Positions 24,115-32,206 of a DNA stretch of 64,000 bases are shown here, one piece after another. Under the pieces are notes generated by a model that had not been told where the DNA came from, did not search any database, and saw only the letters and a program-made list of their open reading frames with translations. Each line of letters opens with the position of its first letter. The stretch's first letter is position 1. This DNA comes from Microbispora sp. H13382 (GTDB taxonomy: Bacteria > Actinomycetota > Actinomycetes > Streptosporangiales > Streptosporangiaceae). The stretch spans positions 558,001 to 622,000 of the forward strand of contig NZ_JABBXA010000001.1 in assembly GCF_014161445.1 (NCBI RefSeq). Reading direction: 5' to 3'. Position numbers and translations under genes: made by a program.

Positions 24115-25257
24115 GTGTCTTCAGCCGTATGGGTCACGCTGTGCGCGCTCTGCGGGGTCTGCGGCGGCGCGCTGGGCCGCGCCCTCGCCCGCCGCGGGCC
24201 GTCTTCCGCTGAGCCGCCGGGTGAGGCGACGTTCCTCGCCCTGCGCGTGGCCGGGCTGGCCGCGGGCTCGCTGCGCGCCGGGCTCACCAGAGGCGCCGCC
24301 CGCCGTTCCGTACGGCACCTGCGGGCGTTGCTCGGCGCCGCCGGCCTCGCCGTCGCCACGGACGACCGGGTCCTGGCCAGGGACGGCACGGGGGTGCCGG
24401 CGGACGAGGCGGTGCTCGCCGAGGTGCGCGCGGCCATGGCGACCGGCAGGCCGCGCGCCGCCCCCGCCCGGGGGGACGCCCGGCACGGCGTGGTGGTCCC
24501 GTTGACCGTGGAGGACCGGGTGGTCGGCGCGCTCGCGGCCTACGACGCGGAGGCCGGCGCCGCCCTGCTGCGCACGGCGGCCGAGGTGGGCCGCTGGATG
24601 TCCGGCCAGCTCGAACTCGCCGAGCTCGACGCCTCCCGGAGGCGGACGCTGGAGGCGGAGGCGCGGGCCCTGCGGGCGCAGATCTCCCCCCACTTCGTGT
24701 ACAACTCGCTGACCACGATCGCGTCGTTCGTCCGGACCGAGCCCGAACGCGCCCGCGAGCTGCTGCTCGACTTCGCCGACTTCATCCGGTACGCGCTGCG
24801 CCGGGCGGCCGACTTCACCTCGCTCGCCGACGAACTGGGCTGTGTGGACCGCTACCTGCTGCTGGAGCAGGCGAGGTTCGGCGACCGGCTGCGCTTCACC
24901 GTGCAGGTCGCGCCCGAGGTGCTGAAGGTCGACGTGCCGTTCCTGTGCCTGCAGCCCCTGGTGGAGAACGCCATCAAGCACGGCATGCCGGGGGAGGTCC
25001 GGGTCGTGATCAGGGACGCGGGGCCGGAGGCGCACATCTGGGTCGAGGACGACGGCGTCGGCATGGACCCCGAGCATCTGCGGGCCGCGCTCGCGGAGGA
25101 GGGCAGCGGTATCGGGCTGAGCAACGTGGACCTGCGCATGCGCCACCTCTACGGCCAGGACTACGGGCTCATGGTCGAGACGGCGCCCGGCGAGGGAACC
25201 CGCATCCGGCTGCGCATCCCCAAGAACCGTCCCCGCGCAGTCCCGGCCCGGGCCTGA
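24115..25257 (+). CDS. LytS-type sensor histidine kinase
   Basis: This 380-aa sensor of the LytS/YehU (HisKA_7TM-less) type has one N-terminal hydrophobic segment. A GAF-like region follows at about 60-165 (VATDDRVLARDGTGVPADE). The His_kinase domain shows the signature LRAQISPHFVYNSLTTIASF, with the phosphoaccepting His, and the ATPase part has PLVENAIKHG and EDDGVGMD. GTG 24115 lies 7 nt after TACGGT (24102-24107), so it is preferred over the in-frame GTG at 24106. Its natural partner should be the LytTR regulator at 26852-27580, but another kinase gene in the opposite direction separates them. Confidence 0.87.
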   Translation: MSSAVWVTLCALCGVCGGALGRALARRGPSSAEPPGEATFLALRVAGLAAGSLRAGLTRGAARRSVRHLRALLGAAGLAVATDDRVLARDGTGVPADEAVLAEVRAAMATGRPRAAPARGDARHGVVVPLTVEDRVVGALAAYDAEAGAALLRTAAEVGRWMSGQLELAELDASRRRTLEAEARALRAQISPHFVYNSLTTIASFVRTEPERARELLLDFADFIRYALRRAADFTSLADELGCVDRYLLLEQARFGDRLRFTVQVAPEVLKVDVPFLCLQPLVENAIKHGMPGEVRVVIRDAGPEAHIWVEDDGVGMDPEHLRAALAEEGSGIGLSNVDLRMRHLYGQDYGLMVETAPGEGTRIRLRIPKNRPRAVPARA

Positions 25258-25269
25258 CCGGGCGGACGA

Positions 25270-26637
25270 TCAGCCGGTCAGGAGCGGGAGCCGGAGCACG
25301 AAGCGGGCGCCCCGCGGGGAGTCCTCGACGCACAGGCTGCCGTTGTGCGCCGCGGCGATCGCCCGGCACAGGGCCAGGCCGAGCCCGCTGCCGTCAGGAT
25401 CCAGACGGCGTCCCGCTTCCAGCCGCATGAAGGGTTCGAAGATGCGCTCCCTGTCCTCCTCGGCGACGCCGTCGCCGTCGTCCAGCACGACCACCAGCGC
25501 GTGGGCGCCGTCGCGTCCGGCGGTCACGTCCACCTGGCCGATGGCATGGCGCTGGGCGTTCACCAGCAGGTTCGTCACGATGCTGGCCAACTGCACGCGG
25601 TTGCCGAAGACCCGCACGCCGGGCTCGGCCCTGGCGCACACCGGCACGCCTGTCGTACGCGCCGCCGCCTCGGCGCGTACGAGCGCCCCGAGATCGACCG
25701 GTTCGGACGAGCACGGCGTGTTCCGGAGCCGGGCGAAGGCGAGCATCTCGTCGATGATCTGCTGCATGCGGTCGGCGGCCGGCAGCGACCTGGCGATCGC
25801 CTGCCGTGCGTCCGTCTCCGGGTAGAGCAGCGCCTCCTCCAGCCCCGTGCGCAGGCCGGTGAGCGGAGACTTGAGCTCGTGGGACACGATGGCGGCGAAC
25901 TCCCGCTGCCGCGTGACCGCCGACTCCAGCCGGCCGAGCGTCTGGTTGGCGGCACGGGCCAGCTGTGCGATCTCGTCCCGGCCGGACGGCTGCGGCACCC
26001 GCAGGGACAGGTCGTTGGCGTTGATCTCCGACATCCGCTGCCGGATCGCGTTGATGGGGCGCAGGATGCGGCCTGCCGCCCGCCAGGTCGTCCAGGTCCA
26101 CAGGGCCGCGAGCAGCGCCCCGCCGGCCCCGATGAGGAACTCCAGTCGCTGTCCGCGCAGGACGGGCGGCTGGTCCGTGCCGGCGTAGACGAAGTGGGGC
26201 TCGCCATGCCAGAGCTCCCAGGACTGCAGGGACGGGACCCGGGCGGCGGTGAGCAGGACGCACGGCTCGCTCTCGGGGCACTCGGTCACGTCGCGGAAAC
26301 GGTTCTCCTCGGTCGGCCGGACCGTGCTCAGCGGCCGGTCGCCGGCCATGGGCCCGGCCGCCGTCACCCGGCCCCGCGAGTCGACGAGCTGGACGAGCGG
26401 GACCCGCGCCGTCGGCGTCGGCGGCGGAACCTGCCCGCGTTGCATCAGGCCGATCCACTCGGTGGCGACGCGGCGCGTCTCGATGAATATCTCGCTCTCG
26501 ACCCGGTTCCGGATCAGCAGGCACAGGCCGGCGCCGATCACAGCGGCGACGAGCACGGACACCGCCGCCACGGCCAGCGTCACCCGTGCCTGGATGGAGT
26601 TGGAGAGGGGAAGGAACGTGCCCGGCCTTATGCTCAT
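25270..26637 (-). CDS. HAMP-domain sensor histidine kinase (orphan, antisense to neighbours)
   Basis: The 455-aa kinase has TM1 at residues 20-43, an extracytoplasmic sensor (44-165) and TM2 at 166-186. A HAMP linker (187-240) follows. The HisKA box has H253 in VSHELKSPLTG, and a HATPase domain has NLLVNAQRHA and DDGDGVAEED. It ends 13 bp from the convergent LytS kinase stop. No OmpR-type regulator lies next to it, so it is an orphan here and its partner must be encoded elsewhere. The extracytoplasmic domain has two cysteines (TECPESEPCV, residues 120 and 126) that could form a redox-sensitive disulfide. Confidence 0.87.
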   Translation of the reverse strand: MSIRPGTFLPLSNSIQARVTLAVAAVSVLVAAVIGAGLCLLIRNRVESEIFIETRRVATEWIGLMQRGQVPPPTPTARVPLVQLVDSRGRVTAAGPMAGDRPLSTVRPTEENRFRDVTECPESEPCVLLTAARVPSLQSWELWHGEPHFVYAGTDQPPVLRGQRLEFLIGAGGALLAALWTWTTWRAAGRILRPINAIRQRMSEINANDLSLRVPQPSGRDEIAQLARAANQTLGRLESAVTRQREFAAIVSHELKSPLTGLRTGLEEALLYPETDARQAIARSLPAADRMQQIIDEMLAFARLRNTPCSSEPVDLGALVRAEAAARTTGVPVCARAEPGVRVFGNRVQLASIVTNLLVNAQRHAIGQVDVTAGRDGAHALVVVLDDGDGVAEEDRERIFEPFMRLEAGRRLDPDGSGLGLALCRAIAAAHNGSLCVEDSPRGARFVLRLPLLTG

Positions 26638-26779
26638 CCAAGTTCCTCGTTCGGCCTGGTCTCCTCCTCACGGTAGACAGTCCTGGCGGACAAAAGCCCA
26701 TTTAGGGGCAAAACAGCGAATAGCTCTACCCAGTTTTGGCCTGGCGCTTGGCTCGGCACCTGACGCGATGGTCACGCAG

Positions 26780-26808
26780 GGTATCGGGAAAGATACCTAC
26801 CGATCGGT
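26780..26808. promoter_or_regulatory. Two palindromes upstream of the LytTR regulator
   Basis: GGTATC-6-GATACC (26780-26797) and ACCGATCGGT (26799-26808) are perfect palindromes 44-72 bp before the LytTR start, in the gap between two divergent signalling genes. They are operator candidates for either gene. LytTR proteins usually bind direct repeats, so another factor may act here. Confidence 0.45.
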
Positions 26809-26851
26809 CACCCCTTGCGCGGGGGGCGGGACAGGCGGCACGGTGTACGCC

Positions 26852-27580
26852 ATGCTGCGTGTCCTCGCGGTGGACGACGAGGTCCCCGCCCTGTCCGAGC
26901 TCGCCTTCCTGCTCCGCCAGGACGCCCGGGTCGAGCACGTGAGGACGGCGACCGACGGCGGGGCCGCCCTGCACGACATGGTCCAGATGATCGCCGACGG
27001 GGAGCGCCTGGACGGCGTCTTCCTCGACGTGCGCATGCCCGGCCTCGACGGCCTGGACCTGGCCCGGCTCATCGGCGGGTTCCCCACGCCGCCCCGTCTG
27101 GTCTTCGTCAGCGCCCACGACTGCGCCGTCCAGGCGTTCGAGCTGGAGGCCGTCGACTACCTGCTCAAGCCCGTACGGCCGGAACGCCTGGCGGAGGCCG
27201 TACGCCGCCTCTCGGCCGCGGTGGCGCCTCCCGGCGCCGAGGAGGACCTGGAGACGATCCCGGTCGAGCTCGGGGGCCGCACGAAGTTCGTGGCGCGGCA
27301 GGACGTCTGCTACGCCGAGGCCCACGGCGACTACGTCCGCCTGCACACGGCCGACGCCGCCTACCTCGTACGGATGTCCCTCGCGGCGCTGGAACGCCGC
27401 TGGGCGGGCGCGGGGTTCGTCCGGGCGCACCGCAGCACCCTGGTCAACGCCCGGCACGTGAGCGAGCTGCGCTTCGACGCCGGCCGGGTGGTCCTGCAGG
27501 TGGGTAGCGAGGCGCTGCCGGTGAGCAGGCGGCACACCCGCCAGGTGCGCGAGCAGCTCGTCCGCCAGTTCCGTCCCTGA
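26852..27580 (+). CDS. LytTR-family response regulator
   Basis: This 242-aa protein has a receiver domain (acidic pair in AVDDE, phosphoacceptor D59 in VFLDVRMPGLDG, lysine in YLLKPVRPE). The C-terminal LytTR DNA-binding domain covers about 140-240 (KFVARQDVCYAEAHGDYVRLHT, then FVRAHRSTLVNARHV). ATG 26852 lies 7 nt after a CACGGT -10-like box, so a leaderless mRNA is likely. It should be the partner of the LytS kinase at 24115-25257. The usual actinomycete target of such pairs is a carbon-source transporter, but none is adjacent here; a TetR gene follows on the other strand. Confidence 0.88.
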   Translation: MLRVLAVDDEVPALSELAFLLRQDARVEHVRTATDGGAALHDMVQMIADGERLDGVFLDVRMPGLDGLDLARLIGGFPTPPRLVFVSAHDCAVQAFELEAVDYLLKPVRPERLAEAVRRLSAAVAPPGAEEDLETIPVELGGRTKFVARQDVCYAEAHGDYVRLHTADAAYLVRMSLAALERRWAGAGFVRAHRSTLVNARHVSELRFDAGRVVLQVGSEALPVSRRHTRQVREQLVRQFRP

Positions 27581-27613
27581 GCCTGCGCGCGATCACGTCA
27601 CAGCTGCGGCGTC

Positions 27614-28195
27614 TCAGGAGTGGGCCGGGGACACGACCATGCCGCTCTCGAAGGCGCGGGTCACGGCGGCGGCGACACCGTGCCGGGGGAGCAGTCCCTT
27701 CTCGGCCGCCTCCCAGCCGGTGTAGGTGAGGGCCCACAGCACCTGCTGGATCCACTCGGCGCTGACGCCCGGGTCGAACACGCCCTCGGCCTGGCCGCGC
27801 TCGATGAGGCCGACGGTGGTCGGCACCGACAGATCCGGTTCGAAGCAGTCCGTGAACTCCTCCAGCACCCGGGGGTCGCCGAACAGGAACGCCAGGCGGT
27901 CCCCGGCGTCCACCAGGGCGGCGATCAGTCTGCGCATCGCCTCGAGCGGCGGGCCCTGGTCGATGGCCGCCTCGGCCGTCGATTGCTCCACCACGCGGAA
28001 GGAGTCGACGACCGCCGCGTTCACGAGGTCCTGCCGGTCGGAGAAGTAGCGGTGCAGCGTGCTGCGGCCGATCTGCGCGGCTGAGGCGATGGCCGCGAGC
28101 GTCGCGCCGCGGTCGCGGGCGAGGACCGAGGCCGCCGCGGCGAGGATGGCACGGCGCGTACGGCTGCGCGTGCCCGATTCCCTGGTGTCGGTCAC
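27614..28195 (-). CDS. TetR-family regulator of the DrrAB-type exporter
   Basis: The 193-aa protein has an N-terminal helix-turn-helix (residues 14-60; RAILAAAASVLA, AIASAAQIGRSTLHRYFSDRQDL). The ligand-binding C-terminal domain is Trp-containing (WIQQVLWALTYTGWEAAEKGL). It is divergent from an ABC exporter with a 76-bp shared promoter region, the standard layout for a repressor that responds to the exported compound. The GTG start follows TAGCCT by 6 nt, so it is probably leaderless. The ligand is unknown. Confidence 0.87.
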   Translation of the reverse strand: MTDTRESGTRSRTRRAILAAAASVLARDRGATLAAIASAAQIGRSTLHRYFSDRQDLVNAAVVDSFRVVEQSTAEAAIDQGPPLEAMRRLIAALVDAGDRLAFLFGDPRVLEEFTDCFEPDLSVPTTVGLIERGQAEGVFDPGVSAEWIQQVLWALTYTGWEAAEKGLLPRHGVAAAVTRAFESGMVVSPAHS

Positions 28196-28236
28196 GCCGG
28201 AAGGCTAGCAGCGCTTCCATTACGAGACGATCGCGG

Positions 28237-28265
28237 TTGAAAATGAGACACCTAAGTCCCATTAT
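28237..28265 (+). promoter_or_regulatory. Promoter of the DrrAB-type operon
   Basis: TTGAAA (28237-28242), a 17-bp spacer and CATTAT (28260-28265) form a near-consensus promoter. The ATG of the ATPase gene follows the -10 by 6 nt, so the mRNA should be leaderless. The TetR repressor encoded divergently probably binds this area, but I see no perfect palindrome. Confidence 0.7.
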
Positions 28266-28271
28266 GGAATT

Positions 28272-29216
28272 ATGAACTCCTATTCCATCGTCGCTGAGGG
28301 GCTGGGCAAGCGCTACAGCGACGCCAGAGCCCTGGACGGGTTCGACCTGAGGGTCGCCGGCGGGAGCGTGTGCGCGCTTCTCGGCCCGAATGGCGCGGGC
28401 AAGACCACCGCCGTCCGCGTGCTGACCACGCTGGCGCGGCCGGACTCCGGCCGCGCGCTCGTGGCCGGGTTCGACGTCGCGCGGCAGCCGGCCGAGGTGC
28501 GCCGCCGCATCGGCCTGGCCGGGCAGGAGGCGGCCGTGGACGAGATCCTCACCGGACGGGAGAACCTCGAGATGTGGGGGCGGCTCCACCACCTCGGCGC
28601 GGCGGCGGCGCGCCGTCGCGCCGGCGAGCTCCTGGAGCGGTTCGGGCTGTCCGAGGCGGCGGGCCGGCGGGTCAAGAACTACTCCGGTGGCATGCGGCGC
28701 CGTCTCGACCTGGCCGCCGCGTTCATCCAGGCTCCGCGCGTGCTGTTCCTCGACGAGCCGACCACCGGTCTCGACCCCCGCAGCCGCACGGAGGTCTGGC
28801 GCGCCGTGCGCGGCCTCGCCGATGCCGGCAGCACCGTGCTCATGACGACGCAGTACCTGTTCGAGGCCGACCAGCTCGCCCGGCAGATCGCGGTGATCGA
28901 CGGAGGGAAGGTCATCGCGGACGACACCCCCGAGCGCCTGAAGTCGCTGATCGGCGGCGACCACCTCGATCTCGTCGTGCGCGATCCCGCCCGCCTCGGC
29001 GACGCCGCCGCGGTCCTCGCGGGCGTCGCGCAGGCCGAGCCCGTCGCCGACGCGGACACGCGCCGCCTGACCGCCCCCGTACGCGACCGCGTCGGGGCGC
29101 TCACCACGGTCGTACGCGAGCTGGAGTGGCGCGGCATCGAGGTCGAGGACGTCTCCCTGCGGCGTCCGACGCTGGACGAGGTGTTCCTGAGCCTCACGGC
29201 GGAGGCGGCCGCGTGA
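28272..29216 (+). CDS. ABC transporter ATP-binding protein, DrrA family
   Basis: This 314-aa nucleotide-binding subunit has Walker A GPNGAGKTT (residues 38-46), the ABC signature YSGGMRRR, and Walker B FLDEPTTGLDP. The C-terminal extension (from about residue 225) with the final RRPTLDEVFLSLT is the hallmark of DrrA-type drug/antibiotic or lipid exporters. It powers the membrane subunit encoded by the overlapping next gene (GTGA at 29213-29216). The operon is divergent from a TetR regulator, so it is likely induced by a toxic compound or natural product; no biosynthetic genes are nearby. Confidence 0.92.
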   Translation: MNSYSIVAEGLGKRYSDARALDGFDLRVAGGSVCALLGPNGAGKTTAVRVLTTLARPDSGRALVAGFDVARQPAEVRRRIGLAGQEAAVDEILTGRENLEMWGRLHHLGAAAARRRAGELLERFGLSEAAGRRVKNYSGGMRRRLDLAAAFIQAPRVLFLDEPTTGLDPRSRTEVWRAVRGLADAGSTVLMTTQYLFEADQLARQIAVIDGGKVIADDTPERLKSLIGGDHLDLVVRDPARLGDAAAVLAGVAQAEPVADADTRRLTAPVRDRVGALTTVVRELEWRGIEVEDVSLRRPTLDEVFLSLTAEAAA

Positions 29217-30040
29217 GCGCCCTCACCGCCCCGGACGCGCCGCCCCGGTGGGGCGAGCGGCTGCGCTGGACGCTGTCGGATGCGTCGGTCATCGCCCGCA
29301 CCAATCTCAAGCACTGGGTCCGCAACCCGGCCGCGGTCCTCAACCTGACGCTGTATCCGATCGTCATGGTCGTCCTGTTCGGCTACGTCCTCGGCAGCGC
29401 GATGAACGTCGCGGGCGGCGGCGCCTACCGGGAGTTCCTGATGCCGGGCATGTTCTCCCAGACGATGGCGATGGGCGTGATGACCACGATGACGGTGGTC
29501 GGCCTGCAGACCGCCCGCGGAGTGACCGACCGCTACCGCTCGATGCCGATCTCGCGGCCCGGCGTGGTGCTGGGGCGCACCTTCGCCGACATCGTCAACT
29601 CGGTGCTCGAACTGCTGGTCCTGCTCGCGTGCGGCCTGGTCGCCGGATGGAGCTGGCACCGGGGGATCGGCGGCGCCCTGGCCGCCGTGGGCCTGCTCCT
29701 CCTGCTGCGCTTCGCACTCATCTGGGTGGGGATCTACCTCGGGCTGGTGCTCACCCCGGAGGCGGCGGGCGCGGCCTGGCTGCCACTGCTGCCACTCACG
29801 ATGCTGGCCAACACCTTCGTCTCCCCGGCGCTCCTGCCGGGCCCGCTCGGGGCGATCGCGGAGTGGAACCCGCTGTCGGCGACGGTCGCCGCGTGCCGGA
29901 TGCTGTTCGGCAATCCCGGCTGGCAGGGCGACTCCTGGGCCGCCGAGCACGCCCTCGCGCTGGCGATCGGCTGGCCGCTGCTGATCACGCTCGTCTTCCT
30001 GCCCCTGTCCGTCCGCCGCTACCGCCGCCTCGGCGGCTGA
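29213..30040 (+). CDS. ABC-2 type transporter permease, DrrB family
   Basis: The 275-aa membrane subunit has six hydrophobic segments: LNLTLYPIVMVVLFGYVLG, TMAMGVMTTMTVVGL, ELLVLLACGLVAGW, AAVGLLLLLRFALIWVGIY, a fifth around PLLPLTMLANTFVSPALL, and the C-terminal ALAIGWPLLITLVFLPL. It also has the ABC-2 motif RYRSMPISRPGVVLGR in the cytoplasmic loop. With the preceding ATPase it forms a DrrAB-like exporter. The start GTG overlaps the ATPase stop. Hairpins at 30070-30092 and 30116-30142 follow. Confidence 0.9.
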   Translation: MSALTAPDAPPRWGERLRWTLSDASVIARTNLKHWVRNPAAVLNLTLYPIVMVVLFGYVLGSAMNVAGGGAYREFLMPGMFSQTMAMGVMTTMTVVGLQTARGVTDRYRSMPISRPGVVLGRTFADIVNSVLELLVLLACGLVAGWSWHRGIGGALAAVGLLLLLRFALIWVGIYLGLVLTPEAAGAAWLPLLPLTMLANTFVSPALLPGPLGAIAEWNPLSATVAACRMLFGNPGWQGDSWAAEHALALAIGWPLLITLVFLPLSVRRYRRLGG

Positions 30041-30424
30041 GCTCCGCGCATTCGGCGGCCCGGCCGGGCCCGGGGCGTCTTCACGCGCCCCGATCAACCA
30101 CTCGTCGCCTCCTGAGGCCCGCTCGTCGTGCGGGAGCGGGCCGCATGGCGCTAACTAGAGACCGCTCGTCCGAACGGCCATCCCCCCGCCCGACTACACC
30201 TCGTAGTCTTTCGCACGTCGCAAGACACGCGGGGTAATCACAAAGTGAGCAGGTTGTCACCGAATGGTTACCAAGCGGGGCCCTACTCGGGGGGGAAGGG
30301 CCCCGCCGACGCGTATCGGGGGGGTGCGCGGCGATCCGGCCATACGGGGGCCCGGATCGCCGCGAACGCCCGGCTCCTTCGCAGAGACCAGCGGCGCGGT
30401 ACGGCCCCACCGGAGTGACGCTGA
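30041..30424. other. 384-bp convergent gap with several structured elements
   Basis: This gap lies between the convergent permease and endonuclease IV genes, where only terminators would be expected. It holds hairpins at 30070-30092 and 30116-30142, then GACTAC-5-GTAGTC near 30193-30209, then TCAC-AAA-GTGA near 30238-30248, then GTCACC-GAAT-GGTTAC near 30257-30272, and finally CGGGGCCCT/AGGGCCCCG (30276-30305). No convincing ORF was found. An independent small RNA or a remnant regulatory region is possible. Confidence 0.4.
30070..30142 (+). terminator. Two hairpins after the DrrAB-type operon
   Basis: CGGGGCG/CGCCCCG (about 30070-30092) and GGCCCGCTC/GAGCGGGCC (30116-30124 and 30134-30142) are GC-rich hairpins 30 and 76 bp after the permease stop. 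They probably end the operon transcript. No T-run is present. Confidence 0.5.
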
Positions 30425-31264
30425 TCAGTCGCCGCGCAGCTGCTTGAGCAGCTCGATGTCCTCGCGGTGCTTGTCCACCTTGCCCGGGGTCTCGATGCAG
30501 AACGGCACCCCGGCCGCCGTGGGATGGCGCATCAGCTCGCCGAACGCCTGGGCGCCGATGTGCCCCGCCCCGATGTTCTCGTGCCGGTCCCGCTTCGAAC
30601 CGCAGGGGTCCTTCGAGTCGTTGGCGTGGATCAGCCTGAGCCGGCCCGGGGCCACCTCGTTCAGCGCGTCCATCATCTCCTTCACCCCGCCCGGCGCGGC
30701 CAGGTCGTGCCCCGCGGCGTAGGCGTGGCAGGTGTCGAGGCACACGCCGACCTTGGGGTGGTGGTCGAGGGCCTCCAGATAGGGCCCGAGGTCCTGCACG
30801 GTCGCGCACAGCATCTGGCCCTGGCCCGCCATCGGTTCGAGCAGCAGGTCGGGGCCGTCCGCGGGCAGCTCGTCCAGCACCGGCAGCAGGCGCTCGTGGA
30901 TCTGGCGCATCGCGTCCTCGCGCGACTGGCTCACGGCCGAGCCGGTGTGGACGACCACGCCGAGCGCGCCGGTCTCGACGCCCCTCCGCAGCGTGTGGCG
31001 GATGACCGCGATCGAGTTCTCCAGGGTCTCCGGGGTCGGCGACCCGCAGTTCACGAGATACGCGGCGTGCAGGAAGACCGGCACGCCCGACTCGCGCAGC
31101 TTGGCGTCCTCGGCGGGGTTCCCCTCGCTGAGCGCCCAGCCGCGCGGATTGGTGACGAAGACCTGGACCATCTCGGCGCCGATGTCGGCCGCGTACTTCA
31201 GCCCGCCCTTGGCCAGGCCGCCGGCGACGAAGACGTGTCCGCCGATGAGATTCGAAGGAGTCAT
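30425..31264 (-). CDS. nfo: Endonuclease IV (AP endonuclease)
   Basis: This enzyme cuts DNA at abasic sites during base-excision repair. The 279-aa TIM-barrel protein starts NLIGGHVFVAGGLAKG and contains the trinuclear zinc motifs seen in the family: FLHAAYLVNCGSP, VVHTGS, LLEPMAGQG, VCLDTCHAYAAG, LIHANDSKDPCGSKRDRH and FCIETPGK. ATG 31264 has a TGGAGG site 5 nt upstream and matches the family N-terminus; a longer frame to 31774 is only antisense to the urate gene. It is transcribed divergently from the purine-degradation operon, with a palindrome between them. Confidence 0.93.
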   Translation of the reverse strand: MTPSNLIGGHVFVAGGLAKGGLKYAADIGAEMVQVFVTNPRGWALSEGNPAEDAKLRESGVPVFLHAAYLVNCGSPTPETLENSIAVIRHTLRRGVETGALGVVVHTGSAVSQSREDAMRQIHERLLPVLDELPADGPDLLLEPMAGQGQMLCATVQDLGPYLEALDHHPKVGVCLDTCHAYAAGHDLAAPGGVKEMMDALNEVAPGRLRLIHANDSKDPCGSKRDRHENIGAGHIGAQAFGELMRHPTAAGVPFCIETPGKVDKHREDIELLKQLRGD

Positions 31265-31290
31265 GATGACCTCCAGGCTAGTGCCGCCCC

Positions 31291-31310
31291 CTTTGTCACA
31301 ACGTACAAAG
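31291..31310. promoter_or_regulatory. Palindrome in the nfo/uraD divergent gap
   Basis: CTTTGT-8-ACAAAG spans 31291-31310 in the 123-bp divergent gap. The GT..AC core fits GntR-type operators, and purine catabolic operons are often controlled by such regulators, but no regulator gene is adjacent. This is an operator candidate only. Confidence 0.4.
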
Positions 31311-31387
31311 CGGCCCCCGGAGCAGGGCGCGGGGTTCGGACTTCGCGCCGCTGGATCCCGCCGCGGCGCGGCGGTTGACTGACGGGC

Positions 31388-31861
31388 ATGCGCGAACTCA
31401 GCCGCGAGGACCTGCGGTCCTGCTGCTCCTCCACCACCTGGGTGGAGGAGGTCGCCGCGCGCGGGCCGTACGAGGATCTCGACGGGCTCTGCCGCGCGAG
31501 CGAGTCGGCCCTCGCGGTGCTGAACCGGGACGACGTGCTGGAGGCGCTGGCGGCGCATCCGCGCATCGGCGAGCGGCCCGGTGGCGCGGGACGCGAGGCC
31601 GAGTGGTCGCGCGCCGAGCAGGCCGGGACCGCGGACGCCGGAGGGGACGTGCTCGGCGCGCTCCGCGAGGGCAACGCCGCCTACGAGAGCCGCTTCGGCC
31701 ACGTCTACCTGGTCTGCGCGGCCGGACGGACCGCCGGCGAGCTGCTGGCACTGCTGCACGAGCGGCTCGGCCACGACGAGGAGACCGAGCGGAAGGTCGT
31801 CCGCGAGGAACTGGCGAAGATCGTCGATCTGCGGCTGGCCAAGCTCTGGGAGGGCCGGTGA
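31388..31861 (+). CDS. uraD: OHCU decarboxylase
   Basis: This enzyme decarboxylates 2-oxo-4-hydroxy-4-carboxy-5-ureidoimidazoline to (S)-allantoin, the last step of urate oxidation. The 157-aa helical protein has the catalytic histidine in HPRIGER (H57) and the substrate-binding YESRFGHVYLVCAAGR segment near residue 97. It is first in a nine-gene purine-degradation cluster and its stop overlaps the next gene (GTGA at 31858-31861). Confidence 0.92.
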   Translation: MRELSREDLRSCCSSTTWVEEVAARGPYEDLDGLCRASESALAVLNRDDVLEALAAHPRIGERPGGAGREAEWSRAEQAGTADAGGDVLGALREGNAAYESRFGHVYLVCAAGRTAGELLALLHERLGHDEETERKVVREELAKIVDLRLAKLWEGR

Positions 31862-32205
31862 GCCTTTCGACCCACGTGCTCGACACCGCCGCCGGGCGGC
31901 CGGCCAAGGACGTGTTCGTACGGCTGTCGCGGCGCGCCGCGCACGGGTTCGTGCCGGTGGCGGAGGGCCGCACCGACGGCGACGGCCGCATCCGGGAGTG
32001 GACCCCGCTGGGCCGGGAGTGGGACCCGGCAGGGGACCCCCGCCCGGGGACCTACCGGCTCGTGTTCGACACCGGCGCCTACCTGGGGGACGAGGCGTTC
32101 TTCCCCGAGGTGAGCGTCGTGTTCGCCATCAGGGAGGCCGGCGAGCATTACCACGTGCCGCTGCTGCTGAGCCCGTTCGCCTACTCGACCTACCGGGGGA
32201 GCTAG
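31858..32205 (+). CDS. uraH: 5-hydroxyisourate hydrolase
   Basis: This 115-aa transthyretin-like enzyme hydrolyses 5-hydroxyisourate. It starts LSTHVLDTAAGRPA with the active-site His (H6) and ends with the diagnostic tetrapeptide YRGS; the catalytic histidine near the end is in HYHVPLLLSPF. Length and motifs are normal. The GTG start overlaps the uraD stop, and the uricase GTG begins 1 bp after its own stop, so the three urate enzymes are translationally linked. Confidence 0.94.
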   Translation: MSLSTHVLDTAAGRPAKDVFVRLSRRAAHGFVPVAEGRTDGDGRIREWTPLGREWDPAGDPRPGTYRLVFDTGAYLGDEAFFPEVSVVFAIREAGEHYHVPLLLSPFAYSTYRGS

Positions 32206-32206
32206 C

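Noticed and set aside
30150-30310. 6C RNA or c-di-AMP riboswitch
   Set aside because: A CCCCCC string and hairpins are present, but I could not align the conserved loops of either class with confidence.
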